A DNA stretch of 64,000 nt, from contig NZ_JAOEIY010000001.1 of NCBI RefSeq assembly GCF_025966695.1, positions 1 through 64,000 on the forward strand, read 5' to 3'. Under the pieces are notes generated by a model. That model worked only from the letters and a program-made list of their open reading frames with translations, did no database searches and had not been told where the DNA came from. Position numbers and translations under genes: made by a program. Origin of the DNA: Stutzerimonas sp. S1 (GTDB lineage Bacteria > Pseudomonadota > Gammaproteobacteria > Pseudomonadales > Pseudomonadaceae). The number at the start of each line of letters is the position of its first letter. The stretch's first letter is position 1. Positions 53,874 through 63,585 of the stretch are shown in pieces.

Positions 53874-55852
53874 GCCGACAGCCCCTCGATCATCAGCTTG
53901 ATGCGGTCGGTGCAGGCTTTCAGGTCGCGGTCGATCTCTTCCAGCGGACGCGGTGGCTGGAATACATAGAAGTGCCGGTTGAACGGAATCTCGAAGCCGA
54001 CGATGCCGACTTCACCGTCCTGAGCATCGCACTTGCTCTCGTCGATCCAGGCATCCGGCACATGGGGTTGCACTTCGCGCTCGAAGTAGTCGACCACTGA
54101 TTCGCCCAGCGGCACGTTCTCATTGTCGCGCAGGCCGGCGTCGGCTTCGGGCTGGCCCTTGGTGGTGCAGATATCGGCCTCGGGGTCGCGTTCGCTCAGG
54201 GCGTTGAGCATTGCCTTGAGTTCTGCGGTGGCGAGGGAAATGCCGTGGGCGCTCAGGGTCTTTTTCAGCAATTTGCTGAACTGCTCGCGGTTGCGGTGCA
54301 GCACGCTGGCGTCCATCGCCTGTAGTGCCTCGGTGAGCTGTTGCTGCGCGGCGGGTTCGAGTTTCTGGATGGCCTTTTCTTCCCGCACCTTTTGAATGCG
54401 CTCGGCGCTGGTCTGGAAGTTCAGGCGCAGCGGGCGCTCGACGGTGATGCGCCGGTAGCCGAAGGCTTCGATGGGGAAGATCTTGCTCTGCGCCGTGGCC
54501 TCGAAGCGGCCGTAGAGGCGCACCAGCTCGTCGATCTGCTCCTCGGTGATGTACTGGCGCTTGCTGCCCAGCGACTTGCGCATCTTGGCGTAGTGCTGGC
54601 TGCCGTCGATCAACTGCACCTTACCCTTGCGCGCATCGGCCTTGTGGTTGGAGAGAATCCACACGTAGGTGGCGATGCCGGTGTTGTAGAACATGTCGGT
54701 GGGCAGCGCGACGATGGCTTCGACCAGATCGTTCTGCAGCAGGTAGCGGCGAATCTCCGACTCGCCTGAACCCGCGCCGCCGGTAAACAACGGTGAGCCG
54801 TTGAGGATGATGCCGATGCGCGAGCCACCCTCGCGCGGGTCACGCATCTTGCTGACCAGGTGCAGGAGGAACAGCAGCGAACCATCGGACACGCGCGGCA
54901 GGCCAGGACCGAAGCGGCCGTCGAAGCCCTTGTGGCTGTGCTCGTCGGTGATCTGCTTCTGCACCTTCTTCCACTCCACGCCGAACGGCGGGTTGCTGAG
55001 CATGAAGTCGAAGTGATGTTCGGGGCCGGCCAGTTGGTCATTGGACAGGGTATTGCCGAGTTTTATGTTCTCGACCTTCTGCCCCTTGATCAGCATGTCC
55101 GCCTTGCAGATGGCGTAGGACTCGGGGTTGAGCTCCTGGCCGTGCAGCGACACGGTGACCTTCTCGCTGATGGACTGAATGTACTCGTCCCCTTCGGAGA
55201 GAAAGCCGCCGGTGCCCGCGGTCGGGTCATAGATGGTGACGATGCTGTTGGGCGCCAGCTTGCCGTCCTGCCCGGTGATCACCAGCGAGGTGGTCAGGTG
55301 CACGATGTCACGCGGGGTGAAGTGCTCCCCGGCGGTTTCGTTGGAGCTTTCGGCGAACTTGCGGATCAACTCTTCGAAGATGATGCCCATGCCGAAGTTG
55401 CTGATGCGCTCGGGGCTCAGGTCGGTAGCGGCAAAGCGCTGCACCACCTGATACAGCAGGTTGGCGGCGGAGAGCTGCTGGACGAAATCCTCGAAGTGGA
55501 AGTGCTCGAAAATCTCGCGGGCGTCCTTGCTGAAGGACTGCACGTAGCTCATCAGGTCGGCGGCGGTCTGGGTGTCGGACAGGGTGCCGAGGGTCAACGG
55601 TGAGGCGTTGAAGAACTGCTGGCCCGCGGCGCGCAGCAGGATTATTTCGCGCACGGTATCGGGGCGGCCTTCCTGCGCGAAGGTCTGCTTGATCACCTCA
55701 TCCTTGGTCGGCGCCAGCACACATTCCATCCGCCGCAGCAGGGTGAACGGCAGGATGATGCGGCCGTACTGGGATTGCTTGAAGTCGCCGCGCAGCAGGT
55801 CGGCGATGGACCAGAGAAAGGCGGCCGTCTGGGAATGATTTTCCGTGTTCAC
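53870..55852 (-). CDS. hsdM: Type I restriction-modification methyltransferase
   Basis: 660 aa N6-adenine methyltransferase. SAM motif [12 protein letters not shown] and catalytic NPPFG (motif IV) in [11 protein letters not shown] are present, with the N-terminal HsdM helical domain and a long C-terminal extension typical of the larger HsdM class. First gene of hsdM-hsdS-hsdR-mrr. Confidence 0.95.
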   Translation of the reverse strand: MNTENHSQTAAFLWSIADLLRGDFKQSQYGRIILPFTLLRRMECVLAPTKDEVIKQTFAQEGRPDTVREIILLRAAGQQFFNASPLTLGTLSDTQTAADLMSYVQSFSKDAREIFEHFHFEDFVQQLSAANLLYQVVQRFAATDLSPERISNFGMGIIFEELIRKFAESSNETAGEHFTPRDIVHLTTSLVITGQDGKLAPNSIVTIYDPTAGTGGFLSEGDEYIQSISEKVTVSLHGQELNPESYAICKADMLIKGQKVENIKLGNTLSNDQLAGPEHHFDFMLSNPPFGVEWKKVQKQITDEHSHKGFDGRFGPGLPRVSDGSLLFLLHLVSKMRDPREGGSRIGIILNGSPLFTGGAGSGESEIRRYLLQNDLVEAIVALPTDMFYNTGIATYVWILSNHKADARKGKVQLIDGSQHYAKMRKSLGSKRQYITEEQIDELVRLYGRFEATAQSKIFPIEAFGYRRITVERPLRLNFQTSAERIQKVREEKAIQKLEPAAQQQLTEALQAMDASVLHRNREQFSKLLKKTLSAHGISLATAELKAMLNALSERDPEADICTTKGQPEADAGLRDNENVPLGESVVDYFEREVQPHVPDAWIDESKCDAQDGEVGIVGFEIPFNRHFYVFQPPRPLEEIDRDLKACTDRIKLMIEGLSA

Positions 55853-55960
55853 GCAACAGCTCCTGGGTAATCGAGCAAAGCCGCTACTTTAACCCGCGAA
55901 GCGTCACAGGGAGACCCGAATAGCCGCTATAGCTTGGGAGATAACCGTTTGCTCAGGCGC

Positions 55961-56086
55961 TCATGTGGACCAGCCGAGTGACTGACCTGACTCGCCACCG
56001 CCCTGATAACCAATCTCGACGATGGCCCGCAGCAGTCGCGTCTCACCGTTGAGGTGAGCGATGGGGGAATCGATTTCGACCTTCAA
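55961..56086 (-). CDS. Possible 41-residue peptide
   Basis: TTG at 56086 is preceded by GAGGA five bases upstream, and the frame reads MKVEIDSPIAHLNGETRLL, then RAIVEIGYQGG, to TGA. The ribosome binding site is inside the palindrome at 56091-56110. Acidic, soluble, no family recognised. It may be chance. Confidence 0.25.
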   Translation of the reverse strand: MKVEIDSPIAHLNGETRLLRAIVEIGYQGGGESGQSLGWST

Positions 56087-56090
56087 AGAA

Positions 56091-56160
56091 ATCCTCACGA
56101 TCGTGAGGATAAGCAGGCAGAACGGGTGCGGCTGTAAAAAATCCTCACGAACGCGAGGAT
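56091..56160. promoter_or_regulatory. Pair of ATCCTCACG palindromes, candidate operators
   Basis: ATCCTCACGA-TCGTGAGGAT (56091-56110) is a perfect 20-bp palindrome; an imperfect copy ATCCTCACGA-ACGCGAGGAT starts exactly 50 bp later (56141-56160). Lying between malK and hsdM, they look like two sites for one dimeric regulator. Confidence 0.5.
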
Positions 56161-56209
56161 TCTTTGCTGGACGCACCACCAGCCTGCCCCACCGGGCACG
56201 ACGGGCACC

Positions 56210-57325
56210 TCACCCGTAAATCGCCGGCTCGCGATAATGCCGCGCGCAGGCCTCGCCGTTTTCGCGGAACAGGTGGCATTTGTCGGCCTTGAGACCGGCG
56301 GCGAAGGTTTCGCCTTCGGTGACGCGCAGGTTGCCGTCGACGCAGAGGGTGATGACGTCCTGCAGGCGTTCGAGCGTGAGGTGCAGCAGGTTGTACTGGC
56401 CCAGACGCTCGGCCACGGTGATCTGGCCGTGGAAGGTGAAGTCGGCCTCTTCCGGCATGACGAAGTGTTCGGGGCGGATGCCGAGGGTGAGCGGGTCGCC
56501 GGGGCTGACGGCGCTGCCGTCCACCGGCAAGGTCAGTGGATAGCCGCTGGGCAGTTCGATGGTGACCGCCTCGGGGCTGGCGGAAATGGCGCGCACCTCG
56601 ACGAAGTTCATCTGCGGCGAGCCGAGGAAGCCGGCGACGAAGCGGTTCTTCGGGTAGTGATAAAGGTGCAGCGGCTGGCCGACCTGGGCGATTTCGCCGG
56701 CGTTGAGTACGACGATCTTGTCCGCCAGGGTCATGGCTTCGACCTGATCGTGGGTCACGTAGATCATGGTGGAGCGGATGCGCTGGTGCAGGCGGGCGAT
56801 CTCGATGCGCATCTGCACGCGGAGGAAGGCGTCGAGGTTCGACAGCGGTTCGTCGAAGAGGAAGACCTTCGGCTCGCGGACCATGGTGCGGCCGATGGCG
56901 ACGCGCTGGCGCTGGCCACCGGAAAGGTCCTTGGGCTTGCGTTCGAGCAGCTTGTCCAGCTGCAGGATCGCCGCGGCCGCCTCGACGCGGCGCGCGATCT
57001 CGCGCTTGTCGACGCTGGCGAGCTTGAGGCCGAAGGCCATGTTCTCGGCTACCGTCATGTGCGGGTAGAGCGCGTAGGACTGGAAGACCATGCCCACCGA
57101 ACGATCCTTGGGCGGCAGGTCGTTGACGCGCTGGTCGCCGATCAGCAGATCGCCGGAGGTGATGTCCTCAAGCCCGGCGATCAGCCGCAGAAGGGTGGAT
57201 TTGCCGCAGCCGGACGGGCCTACGAAGACGACGAATTCGCCGTCCTCGATATCCAGGTCGATATGCCGGGTGATCGGTGTACCGTCGTAACTCTTGCAGA
57301 TGTCGCGCAGCGTGACACTGGCCAT
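56210..57325 (-). CDS. malK: Sugar ABC transporter ATP-binding protein
   Basis: 371 aa ATPase of the MalK/UgpC family powering maltose- or trehalose-type uptake. Walker A GPSGCGKST, signature LSGGQ, Walker B VFLFDEPLSNLD and THDQ switch His are visible; the C-terminal TOBE-type regulatory domain begins near residue 235. ATG at 57325. In the same direction as the GH13, malT, malG and malF genes; a malE gene would lie beyond the window. Confidence 0.88.
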   Translation of the reverse strand: MASVTLRDICKSYDGTPITRHIDLDIEDGEFVVFVGPSGCGKSTLLRLIAGLEDITSGDLLIGDQRVNDLPPKDRSVGMVFQSYALYPHMTVAENMAFGLKLASVDKREIARRVEAAAAILQLDKLLERKPKDLSGGQRQRVAIGRTMVREPKVFLFDEPLSNLDAFLRVQMRIEIARLHQRIRSTMIYVTHDQVEAMTLADKIVVLNAGEIAQVGQPLHLYHYPKNRFVAGFLGSPQMNFVEVRAISASPEAVTIELPSGYPLTLPVDGSAVSPGDPLTLGIRPEHFVMPEEADFTFHGQITVAERLGQYNLLHLTLERLQDVITLCVDGNLRVTEGETFAAGLKADKCHLFRENGEACARHYREPAIYG

Positions 57326-57395
57326 CGTTGTTGTTCTCCGTTGCACTCTTTGTCAGTTGCCGCGGCGGCTCATGCCTGCCGCGGCCGGCACGCCA

Positions 57396-59024
57396 TCAAC
57401 CTGCAAGCCGCACATAGCCGAAACCATGCGCCGGCAGCCGCGCCCAGTGACCGTCGTATTCGGCGAAGCTGGCCGGTACATCCACCAGCGGCACCGCCTG
57501 GGCCGGCAGCTCATAGCTGCGCGGCAGGTCGCCGAGGTTGAACAGGCACAGCCAGGCTTGCTCGCCCAGCCGGCGCTCGAACACCAGCAAGGCGTCGTCA
57601 TGGTAGGCCATGCGGATGTCGCCCTCGATCAGCAGGCGCTGCTCGCGCCGCCAGCCAAGGAAGCGCCGGTAACAGTTGAGCATCGAATGCGGATCGGCAT
57701 CCTGCGCGGCCACCGACAGCGAGCGGTGCGAGTCGTCCACCGGTAGCCACGGCTGGCTGCCGGTGAAGCCGGCGTGATGTGCCTCGCTCTCCCACGGCAT
57801 CGGCGTGCGGCAGCCGTCGCGGCCCTTGAATTCCGGCCAGAAGGTGATGCCGTACGGATCGACCAGATCCTCGTAGCGCAGTTCCGCTTCCGGCAGGCCC
57901 AGCTCCTCGCCCTGATAGAGGCAGACGCTGCCGCGCAGGGACAGCAGCAGCGCCATCAGCACGCGACCGCGCTCAGGATCGGGCCGGCCATCGAGCGCCC
58001 AGCGCGTCATCACCCGCACCACGTCGTGGTTGCCCATGGACCAGCACGACCAGCCATCGGCCAGCTCGCGCTCGATGCCCTCCACCGTGCGGCGGATGTA
58101 TTCCGGGCTGCACTGCTCGGTCAGCAGATCGAAGGAATAGGCCATGTGCAGCGTGTCGCCGCCGCTGGTGTAGGCGGCCATGGTGCGCAGCGACTCGTCA
58201 CAGCCGATCTCGGCCACCGAGGAGGCACCGGGATAGCGCTGCAGCAGGGCACGCAAACGGCGGAGGAATTCCAGGTTCTCCGGCCGCGTCTTGTCGTAGA
58301 TGTGGCGCTGGTAGGCGTAGGGGTTGTCGATGCGCACGCCGATGCTGCCTTCACGAATCTCGGCGTTCGGCGGGTTGTCACGCAATTCGAGGTCGTGGAA
58401 GTAGAAGTTGGCGGCGTCTAGGCGGAAGCCGTCGACGCCGAGCTTGAGCCAGAACTCCATGTCGTCGAGCAGCTGATCCTGCACGGCCGGGCAATGGAAA
58501 TTCAGGTCCGGCTGGCTGGATAGGAAGTTGTGCAGGTAGTACTGCCGGCGCCGACTGTCCCAGCTCCACGCGGGGCCGCCGAAAACCGAGAGCCAGTTGT
58601 TCGGCACGCTGCCGTCCGGCTTGGGGTCGGCCCAGACGTACCAGTCGGCCTTGTCGTTGTCGCGGCTGGAGCGACTCTCGACGAACCAGGGGTGCTGGTC
58701 CGAGGAATGGTTGAGCACCTGGTCGATCAGCACGCGCATGCCGCGTTCGTGGCAGGCCTCCACCAGCCGGACGAAGTCATCCAGCGTGCCGAACAGCGGA
58801 TCGACGCCGCGGTAGTCGGCCACGTCGTAGCCGAAATCCTTCATCGGCGAGGTGAAGAACGGCGACAGCCAGATGGCGTCGACGTTGAGGCTGGCGATGT
58901 AATCCAGCTTGTGCAGCACGCCGGGCAGGTCGCCCACGCCATCGCCGTTGCTGTCGAAGAAACTGCGCGGGTAGACCTGATAGATCACCCCGCCGCGCCA
59001 CCAGTTCTGAAGTTGCTCGGACAT
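57396..59024 (-). CDS. GH13 alpha-glucosidase
   Basis: 542 aa cytoplasmic glycoside hydrolase family 13 enzyme (oligo-1,6/alpha-1,4-glucosidase type) that breaks imported maltose or maltodextrins to glucose. Seen: QVYPRSFFDSNGDGVGD near the N-terminus, DQVLNHSSDQHPWF, nucleophile Asp in GVDGFRLDAANF, acid Glu in SVAEIG, and GNHDVVR with the third acid. No signal peptide. ATG at 59024. Seventy bases upstream of malK. Confidence 0.9.
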   Translation of the reverse strand: MSEQLQNWWRGGVIYQVYPRSFFDSNGDGVGDLPGVLHKLDYIASLNVDAIWLSPFFTSPMKDFGYDVADYRGVDPLFGTLDDFVRLVEACHERGMRVLIDQVLNHSSDQHPWFVESRSSRDNDKADWYVWADPKPDGSVPNNWLSVFGGPAWSWDSRRRQYYLHNFLSSQPDLNFHCPAVQDQLLDDMEFWLKLGVDGFRLDAANFYFHDLELRDNPPNAEIREGSIGVRIDNPYAYQRHIYDKTRPENLEFLRRLRALLQRYPGASSVAEIGCDESLRTMAAYTSGGDTLHMAYSFDLLTEQCSPEYIRRTVEGIERELADGWSCWSMGNHDVVRVMTRWALDGRPDPERGRVLMALLLSLRGSVCLYQGEELGLPEAELRYEDLVDPYGITFWPEFKGRDGCRTPMPWESEAHHAGFTGSQPWLPVDDSHRSLSVAAQDADPHSMLNCYRRFLGWRREQRLLIEGDIRMAYHDDALLVFERRLGEQAWLCLFNLGDLPRSYELPAQAVPLVDVPASFAEYDGHWARLPAHGFGYVRLAG

Positions 59025-59172
59025 ACCACATACCTTGAGTGAGCAGTGAAGACGGGGCCACTCTAGGTGCGGCAAGCGGTCGCAACATCCTCCGGCGGCG
59101 GGGTGTTGCGGGCGTAACAAGCGGGCGTAGATGGCCCGCCGAGCGAGGGCGTAGAGCGGGCCAGCGAGCCGG

Positions 59173-59721
59173 TCAGCGCACCCGCGCCGGGTTGCCGACC
59201 ACCGTGGCGCCGGCCGGCACGTCGCGGGTTACCACGCTGCCGGCGCCGATCAGCGCATCGTCACCGACCGTCACGCCAGGGAGGATGATCGCCCCGCCGC
59301 CGACCCAGACGTTGCGGCCGATATGGATCGGCCGACCGAACTCGACGCCCGAGCGGCGCGCCTCCGGGTCACGCGGATGGTCGGCGGTGTACAGCTGCAC
59401 CGCCGGGCCGATCTGCGTGCCCGCGCCGATGTGCACCGCGACCACGTCGAGAATCACGCAGTTGAAATTGAGAAAGGCGCCTTCGCCCAGGTGGATGTTG
59501 TAGCCGTAGTCGCAGTGGAACGGCGGGCGGATCACCGCGCCGGCACCGACCGAAGCCAGCCGCTCGGCGAGCAGCGCGCGGCGCTCGTCCGGCGAGGCGG
59601 CCAGCGCCGCGTTGTAGCGCACCATCCAGGCCTTGGCCGCGGCCTGATCGGCGAGGATTTCCGGGTCGCCGGGGTGGTACAGCTCGCCGGCCAGCATCTT
59701 CTGTTTTTCGCTCATCGTCAT
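59173..59721 (-). CDS. Maltose/galactoside O-acetyltransferase family protein
   Basis: 182 aa left-handed beta-helix (hexapeptide-repeat) acetyltransferase of the Maa/NodL/LacA type. N-terminal Mac domain (KMLAGELYHPGDPEIL) and hexapeptide repeats (IHLGEGAFLNF, VWVGGGAIILPGVTVGDDALIGAGSVV) are clear; catalytic His in YTADHPRD. ATG at 59721 has GGAGG upstream. Acetylation of excess sugars is the family role. Confidence 0.9.
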   Translation of the reverse strand: MTMSEKQKMLAGELYHPGDPEILADQAAAKAWMVRYNAALAASPDERRALLAERLASVGAGAVIRPPFHCDYGYNIHLGEGAFLNFNCVILDVVAVHIGAGTQIGPAVQLYTADHPRDPEARRSGVEFGRPIHIGRNVWVGGGAIILPGVTVGDDALIGAGSVVTRDVPAGATVVGNPARVR

Positions 59722-59831
59722 CGTGGTGCCTCCATCAGCAAAGCTTCGTAGGTGCCACAGTCGGGCGCCGCCCTCCTCCTCCCCCGGCGTCCGCTCGCGA
59801 GGCTGGCGACCGGCGGTCAGCCAAACGCCAG

Positions 59832-62579
59832 CTAGTCGCCCTGGATCTTGCTCAGCAGGTCGCGCGCCAGCTGCACTGCCTCGCTGCGGTGGGTGATGTT
59901 GAGCTTCTGGTAGAGGCTGCGGATGTGCGTCTTGATGGTGGTGGGCGCGACGTTCAGGTGATCGGCGATCTGCTCGTTGGATTGCCCGGCGTGGATCAGG
60001 CTCAACACCTGCCATTCGCGCCGGGTCAGCGGCGAACGGCGGATCAGCTCGGGCACGTCGGGGCGGTTGATGATGTCCTGGATCACCGCCTCGTCGAGGG
60101 TGATGCGGATGGCACGGCTGAAATCGCGCTGCTGTTGCGCCAGCTGGATCAAGCGCGTGGCGCGCTGGGCCTCGGCTTCGTCGAGGGTGCGCTCGTGCAG
60201 CAGGCACTTGAGCATGCCGATGATCGGCTTGCCGACGCGCAGGAAGCTGCCGATCGCGCCGCTGCCGCTGGCCAGGGCCATGGCGCGTTGCAGGTGATCC
60301 AGCGCCTGCTGGCGCTCTTCGCGCAGCCAGTGCAGCTGCGCCAGCAGGATGTGGTTGCGGTTGCGATCCATCACCAGACCATGGCGCTCGGCATCGGTCA
60401 GCAGCTGGCGCAGGATTGGCAGTGCGCTGTCCAGCTGGCCCAGCGCCACATGGGCGCGGGCATGATTGCGCGCGTTGAGCTGGGCGAAGTGGTTGGCGCC
60501 GGCGCTGACCGGCGGCGCGCTGAGCAGCCACTGGCGGGTCGCCTCGCGGTCCTGGCTGGAATCCCAGTAGGCGAGCATCACCGCGTGGGCATTGGCCAGC
60601 CAGTCGATGTGGTAGCGATCATCGGCGAGCATCGCTTGCAGCTGGGCGATGTAGTCGGCACAGGCGCTCTGCTGGCCGCGGGCGTAGGCGACGCCGGCCA
60701 GCAAGGCGTAGTTCTGTAGGCGCCAGCGCTGGTCGCCGAGTTCATCGAGAATCTGGATGCCCTGCAGCGCGCACTGCTCGGCGGCATCCAGCTGGTGCCA
60801 TTCCAGCAGCACCTGGCCGCGCACCCGGTAGACGAACTCGACGATCGGCGTGGCCTGCAGATGCTGCTGTTCGATGTACTGGATGGCGCGCTCCTGCAGC
60901 GTGTAGGCCTTCTGCAGATGGCCCTGGGCGATGGCGATCTCCGATAGCTGGCCGAGGCTCCACACCACCAGGTGCGAGGCGTTGATCTCCCGCGCGCGGC
61001 GCTCGGCTTCCTCGTACTGCTTTTGCGCCTGCGGCAGTGCGCCCTGGACGAAATGCGCCTCGGCCAGGCCGGACAACGCGGCCACACGCGAGGTGCGCAT
61101 GATCAGCGGCTCGCAGGTCAGCGCCTCCTGGGCCAGGGTGATGGCGCGCTGCTCGTCGCCTTGGTTCATCGCCACCTGTGCACGCACCGCGTTGAACTCG
61201 CAGACGATGCGCGCCCAGTCCTGCTCGGAGCAGCTGCGCTGCAGCGCCAGCTCGGCGGCCTTGATCCAGCGCTCGACGTGCTCGAACTGATAGCAGTTCT
61301 GCGACACCCAGGCCTGCAACAGAGTGAGCAGCGGCGAGCCGGCGACCACCGCTTCGGGCAGGGTTTCCAGACATTGCTGCAGCAACTCCAGCCGACCCTG
61401 ACGGTAGAAGGCACGTCCGTGCCGCTGCAGAATCTCGGCGACCTGCTGCGGGTCGCCGGCCAGCACGGCGTGCCGTGCGGCTTCCTCCGGCATGCTCTCG
61501 GCCAGCAGCGCCTCGGCGGCACGCAGGTGCAACTGGTTGAGCCGCTGCGGCTGATAGGTGCGCAGCTCGCCCTGGAGGAATACGGCGAACAGCGGGTGAT
61601 AGCTGTACCAGCGGCGCAGGCTGTCCAGCGGCTGGATGAACAGACCACCACGCTCGAGCCGTTCGAGCATCTCGCGGCCGTGGCAAGCCTCGGTCAGGTG
61701 ATCGGCCAGCGCGGCGTTGAAGCGCTCCAGCAGGCAGGTCGCTTCGAGGAAACCGCGCAGGTCAGCGGGCAGCCCCTCGATCACCTGCTCGCGCATGTAG
61801 TCGCGGATATCCGGGTGGCCGAGCTGCAGGTTCTCCAGGAATAGGTCCATGCCGCGGCTGGTCTGCACTTCCTGCAACGCCAGCTGCAGCGCGCAGGGCC
61901 AGCCACCGATGCGTCGATTGAGCCGTTCGACCTGCTCGCGGTTGATGTTCACCGGCACGCCCAGCTCCAGCAACGCCTGTACCTCGTCATCCTCGAAGGC
62001 CAGCTGGCGGGCATCGAGCAGCAGCAGCTGATGCTTGACCCGCAGCTCGGCGACGCCCAGCTCGGGCAGCTGTCGGCTACACACCAGCAGGGTCATCCAG
62101 CAAGGCATGTGGCGCAGGAAGAAGCGCAGCCCGGCGATCAGCTCGGCGTCGTGCAGCACCTCGAATTCGTCGAGCACGATCAGGATTGCCTCGTGCTCGC
62201 CCGGCAGCTCGGCCAGCAGTTGAGTGAACAGCGCATCCAGCGACACCTGGCCTTGCTCGGCCAGCGCCAAGGCCAGCGGACAGCCGGCATCCAGCTGGCG
62301 GTCCAGCGCCTGGGTCAGGTAGCGGCCGAACTGCAGCCCCAGGTTGTCGCTGGCATGCAGCTGGAACCAGGCGATGCGGCCGTCGAAGGCCCGTGCCCAC
62401 TGCGCCGCCAGGGTGGTCTTGCCGAAGCCGCTGGCGGCATGCAGCACCGCCAGGCGCACCTGCGGCAGGCGCTGCTGCCACTCGTCCAGGCGCGGCCGTT
62501 CGAGCAGGCCCGGCGGCAGCATGGGGATCGCCAGCTTGGTGGGGATCAACGGCAGCAGAGGTGGCATCGCGGCATTCAT
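59832..62579 (-). CDS. malT: MalT-like LuxR-family ATP-dependent activator
   Basis: 915 aa STAND-type activator. N-terminal Walker A ASGFGKTT in the ATPase domain, a middle superhelical sensor with TPR-like repeats (about 430-800), and a C-terminal LuxR helix-turn-helix (LTRREWQVLSLIHAGQSNE then IKTHIRSLYQKL). It would switch on the surrounding sugar genes when bound to ATP and maltotriose. AGGGA precedes ATG at 62579. Confidence 0.88.
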   Translation of the reverse strand: MNAAMPPLLPLIPTKLAIPMLPPGLLERPRLDEWQQRLPQVRLAVLHAASGFGKTTLAAQWARAFDGRIAWFQLHASDNLGLQFGRYLTQALDRQLDAGCPLALALAEQGQVSLDALFTQLLAELPGEHEAILIVLDEFEVLHDAELIAGLRFFLRHMPCWMTLLVCSRQLPELGVAELRVKHQLLLLDARQLAFEDDEVQALLELGVPVNINREQVERLNRRIGGWPCALQLALQEVQTSRGMDLFLENLQLGHPDIRDYMREQVIEGLPADLRGFLEATCLLERFNAALADHLTEACHGREMLERLERGGLFIQPLDSLRRWYSYHPLFAVFLQGELRTYQPQRLNQLHLRAAEALLAESMPEEAARHAVLAGDPQQVAEILQRHGRAFYRQGRLELLQQCLETLPEAVVAGSPLLTLLQAWVSQNCYQFEHVERWIKAAELALQRSCSEQDWARIVCEFNAVRAQVAMNQGDEQRAITLAQEALTCEPLIMRTSRVAALSGLAEAHFVQGALPQAQKQYEEAERRAREINASHLVVWSLGQLSEIAIAQGHLQKAYTLQERAIQYIEQQHLQATPIVEFVYRVRGQVLLEWHQLDAAEQCALQGIQILDELGDQRWRLQNYALLAGVAYARGQQSACADYIAQLQAMLADDRYHIDWLANAHAVMLAYWDSSQDREATRQWLLSAPPVSAGANHFAQLNARNHARAHVALGQLDSALPILRQLLTDAERHGLVMDRNRNHILLAQLHWLREERQQALDHLQRAMALASGSGAIGSFLRVGKPIIGMLKCLLHERTLDEAEAQRATRLIQLAQQQRDFSRAIRITLDEAVIQDIINRPDVPELIRRSPLTRREWQVLSLIHAGQSNEQIADHLNVAPTTIKTHIRSLYQKLNITHRSEAVQLARDLLSKIQGD

Positions 62580-62684
62580 CGACGGTTCCCTGTTCTTGTT
62601 CTTGTTCTGTTCTTGTCATGACCTGGCGCACCGATTCGCACCGCTCCCGCTCCCCGGTCTCGCGCCTCGTTTCAACTCACGCGG

Positions 62685-63575
62685 TCAGCCCTTCACCCCG
62701 CCGGCGGTCAGGCCACCGACGATCCACTTCTGGCAGTAGAGGAACACGGCGGTGATGGGCAGCCCGGAGAGTACCGCGGCGGCGGCGAAGTCGCCCCACA
62801 GGTAGTTCTGCGGATAGAGGTACTGCTGCGCGCCGACCGAGAGGGTGAGCTTGTCCACGTCCATCAGCAGCACCGAGGCGATGGGGTATTCGGTGACGCT
62901 GGTGATGAAGGCGAGAATGAACACCACCGCCAGGATCGGCACGCTCATCGGCAGCAGGATATGGAAGAACGCCTGCCAGGTGCTGGCGCCATCGACGATG
63001 GCGGCCTCCTCCAGCGAGGCGTCGATACTCTCGAAGTAGCCCTTGATGGTCCAGATGTGCAGCGCCATGCCGCCCAGCGAGGCGACGATCACCGCGCCGT
63101 GGCTGTTCACCCCGAGCCAGCTGACGTGCTGGCCGAGCTGGTCGAACAGGGCGTAGATCGCCACCAGCGAGAGCACCGGCGGGAACATCTGGAAAATCAG
63201 CATGCTCTTCAGGATCGGCGCCTTGCCGGCGAAACGCATGCGCGCGAAGGCGTAGGCGCTGGTGGTCGACAACAGCAGGATCAGCGCCGAGCTGACCAGG
63301 GCGATCTTCACCGAATTCCACAGCCACAGCAGCACCGGGAACGGCGGCTGGGTCACGCTGCCATCCTCGTGGGTGTAGGGGATGCCGAGGGCCAGCGACC
63401 AGTGTTCCAGCGTCGGGTTCTCCGGGAACAGGCTGCCGGTGGCGAAGTTGCCCTCGCGAAAGGAGATCGACACCACCATCAGCAGCGGAAAGAGGATCGC
63501 CACGACGAAGGCCAGCAGCGCCGCATGGGTCGCCCACAGCCGGTAACGCGCGGATTTCGGTTGCACCATGGCCAT
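62685..63575 (-). CDS. malG: Maltose-type ABC transporter permease MalG
   Basis: 296 aa inner-membrane permease, the same length as E. coli MalG. About six TM helices and the EAA loop [24 protein letters not shown], which docks on MalK, are visible. AAGGAG precedes ATG at 63575. It follows malF by ten bases. Confidence 0.93.
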   Translation of the reverse strand: MAMVQPKSARYRLWATHAALLAFVVAILFPLLMVVSISFREGNFATGSLFPENPTLEHWSLALGIPYTHEDGSVTQPPFPVLLWLWNSVKIALVSSALILLLSTTSAYAFARMRFAGKAPILKSMLIFQMFPPVLSLVAIYALFDQLGQHVSWLGVNSHGAVIVASLGGMALHIWTIKGYFESIDASLEEAAIVDGASTWQAFFHILLPMSVPILAVVFILAFITSVTEYPIASVLLMDVDKLTLSVGAQQYLYPQNYLWGDFAAAAVLSGLPITAVFLYCQKWIVGGLTAGGVKG

Positions 63576-63585
63576 GACCGTCTCC

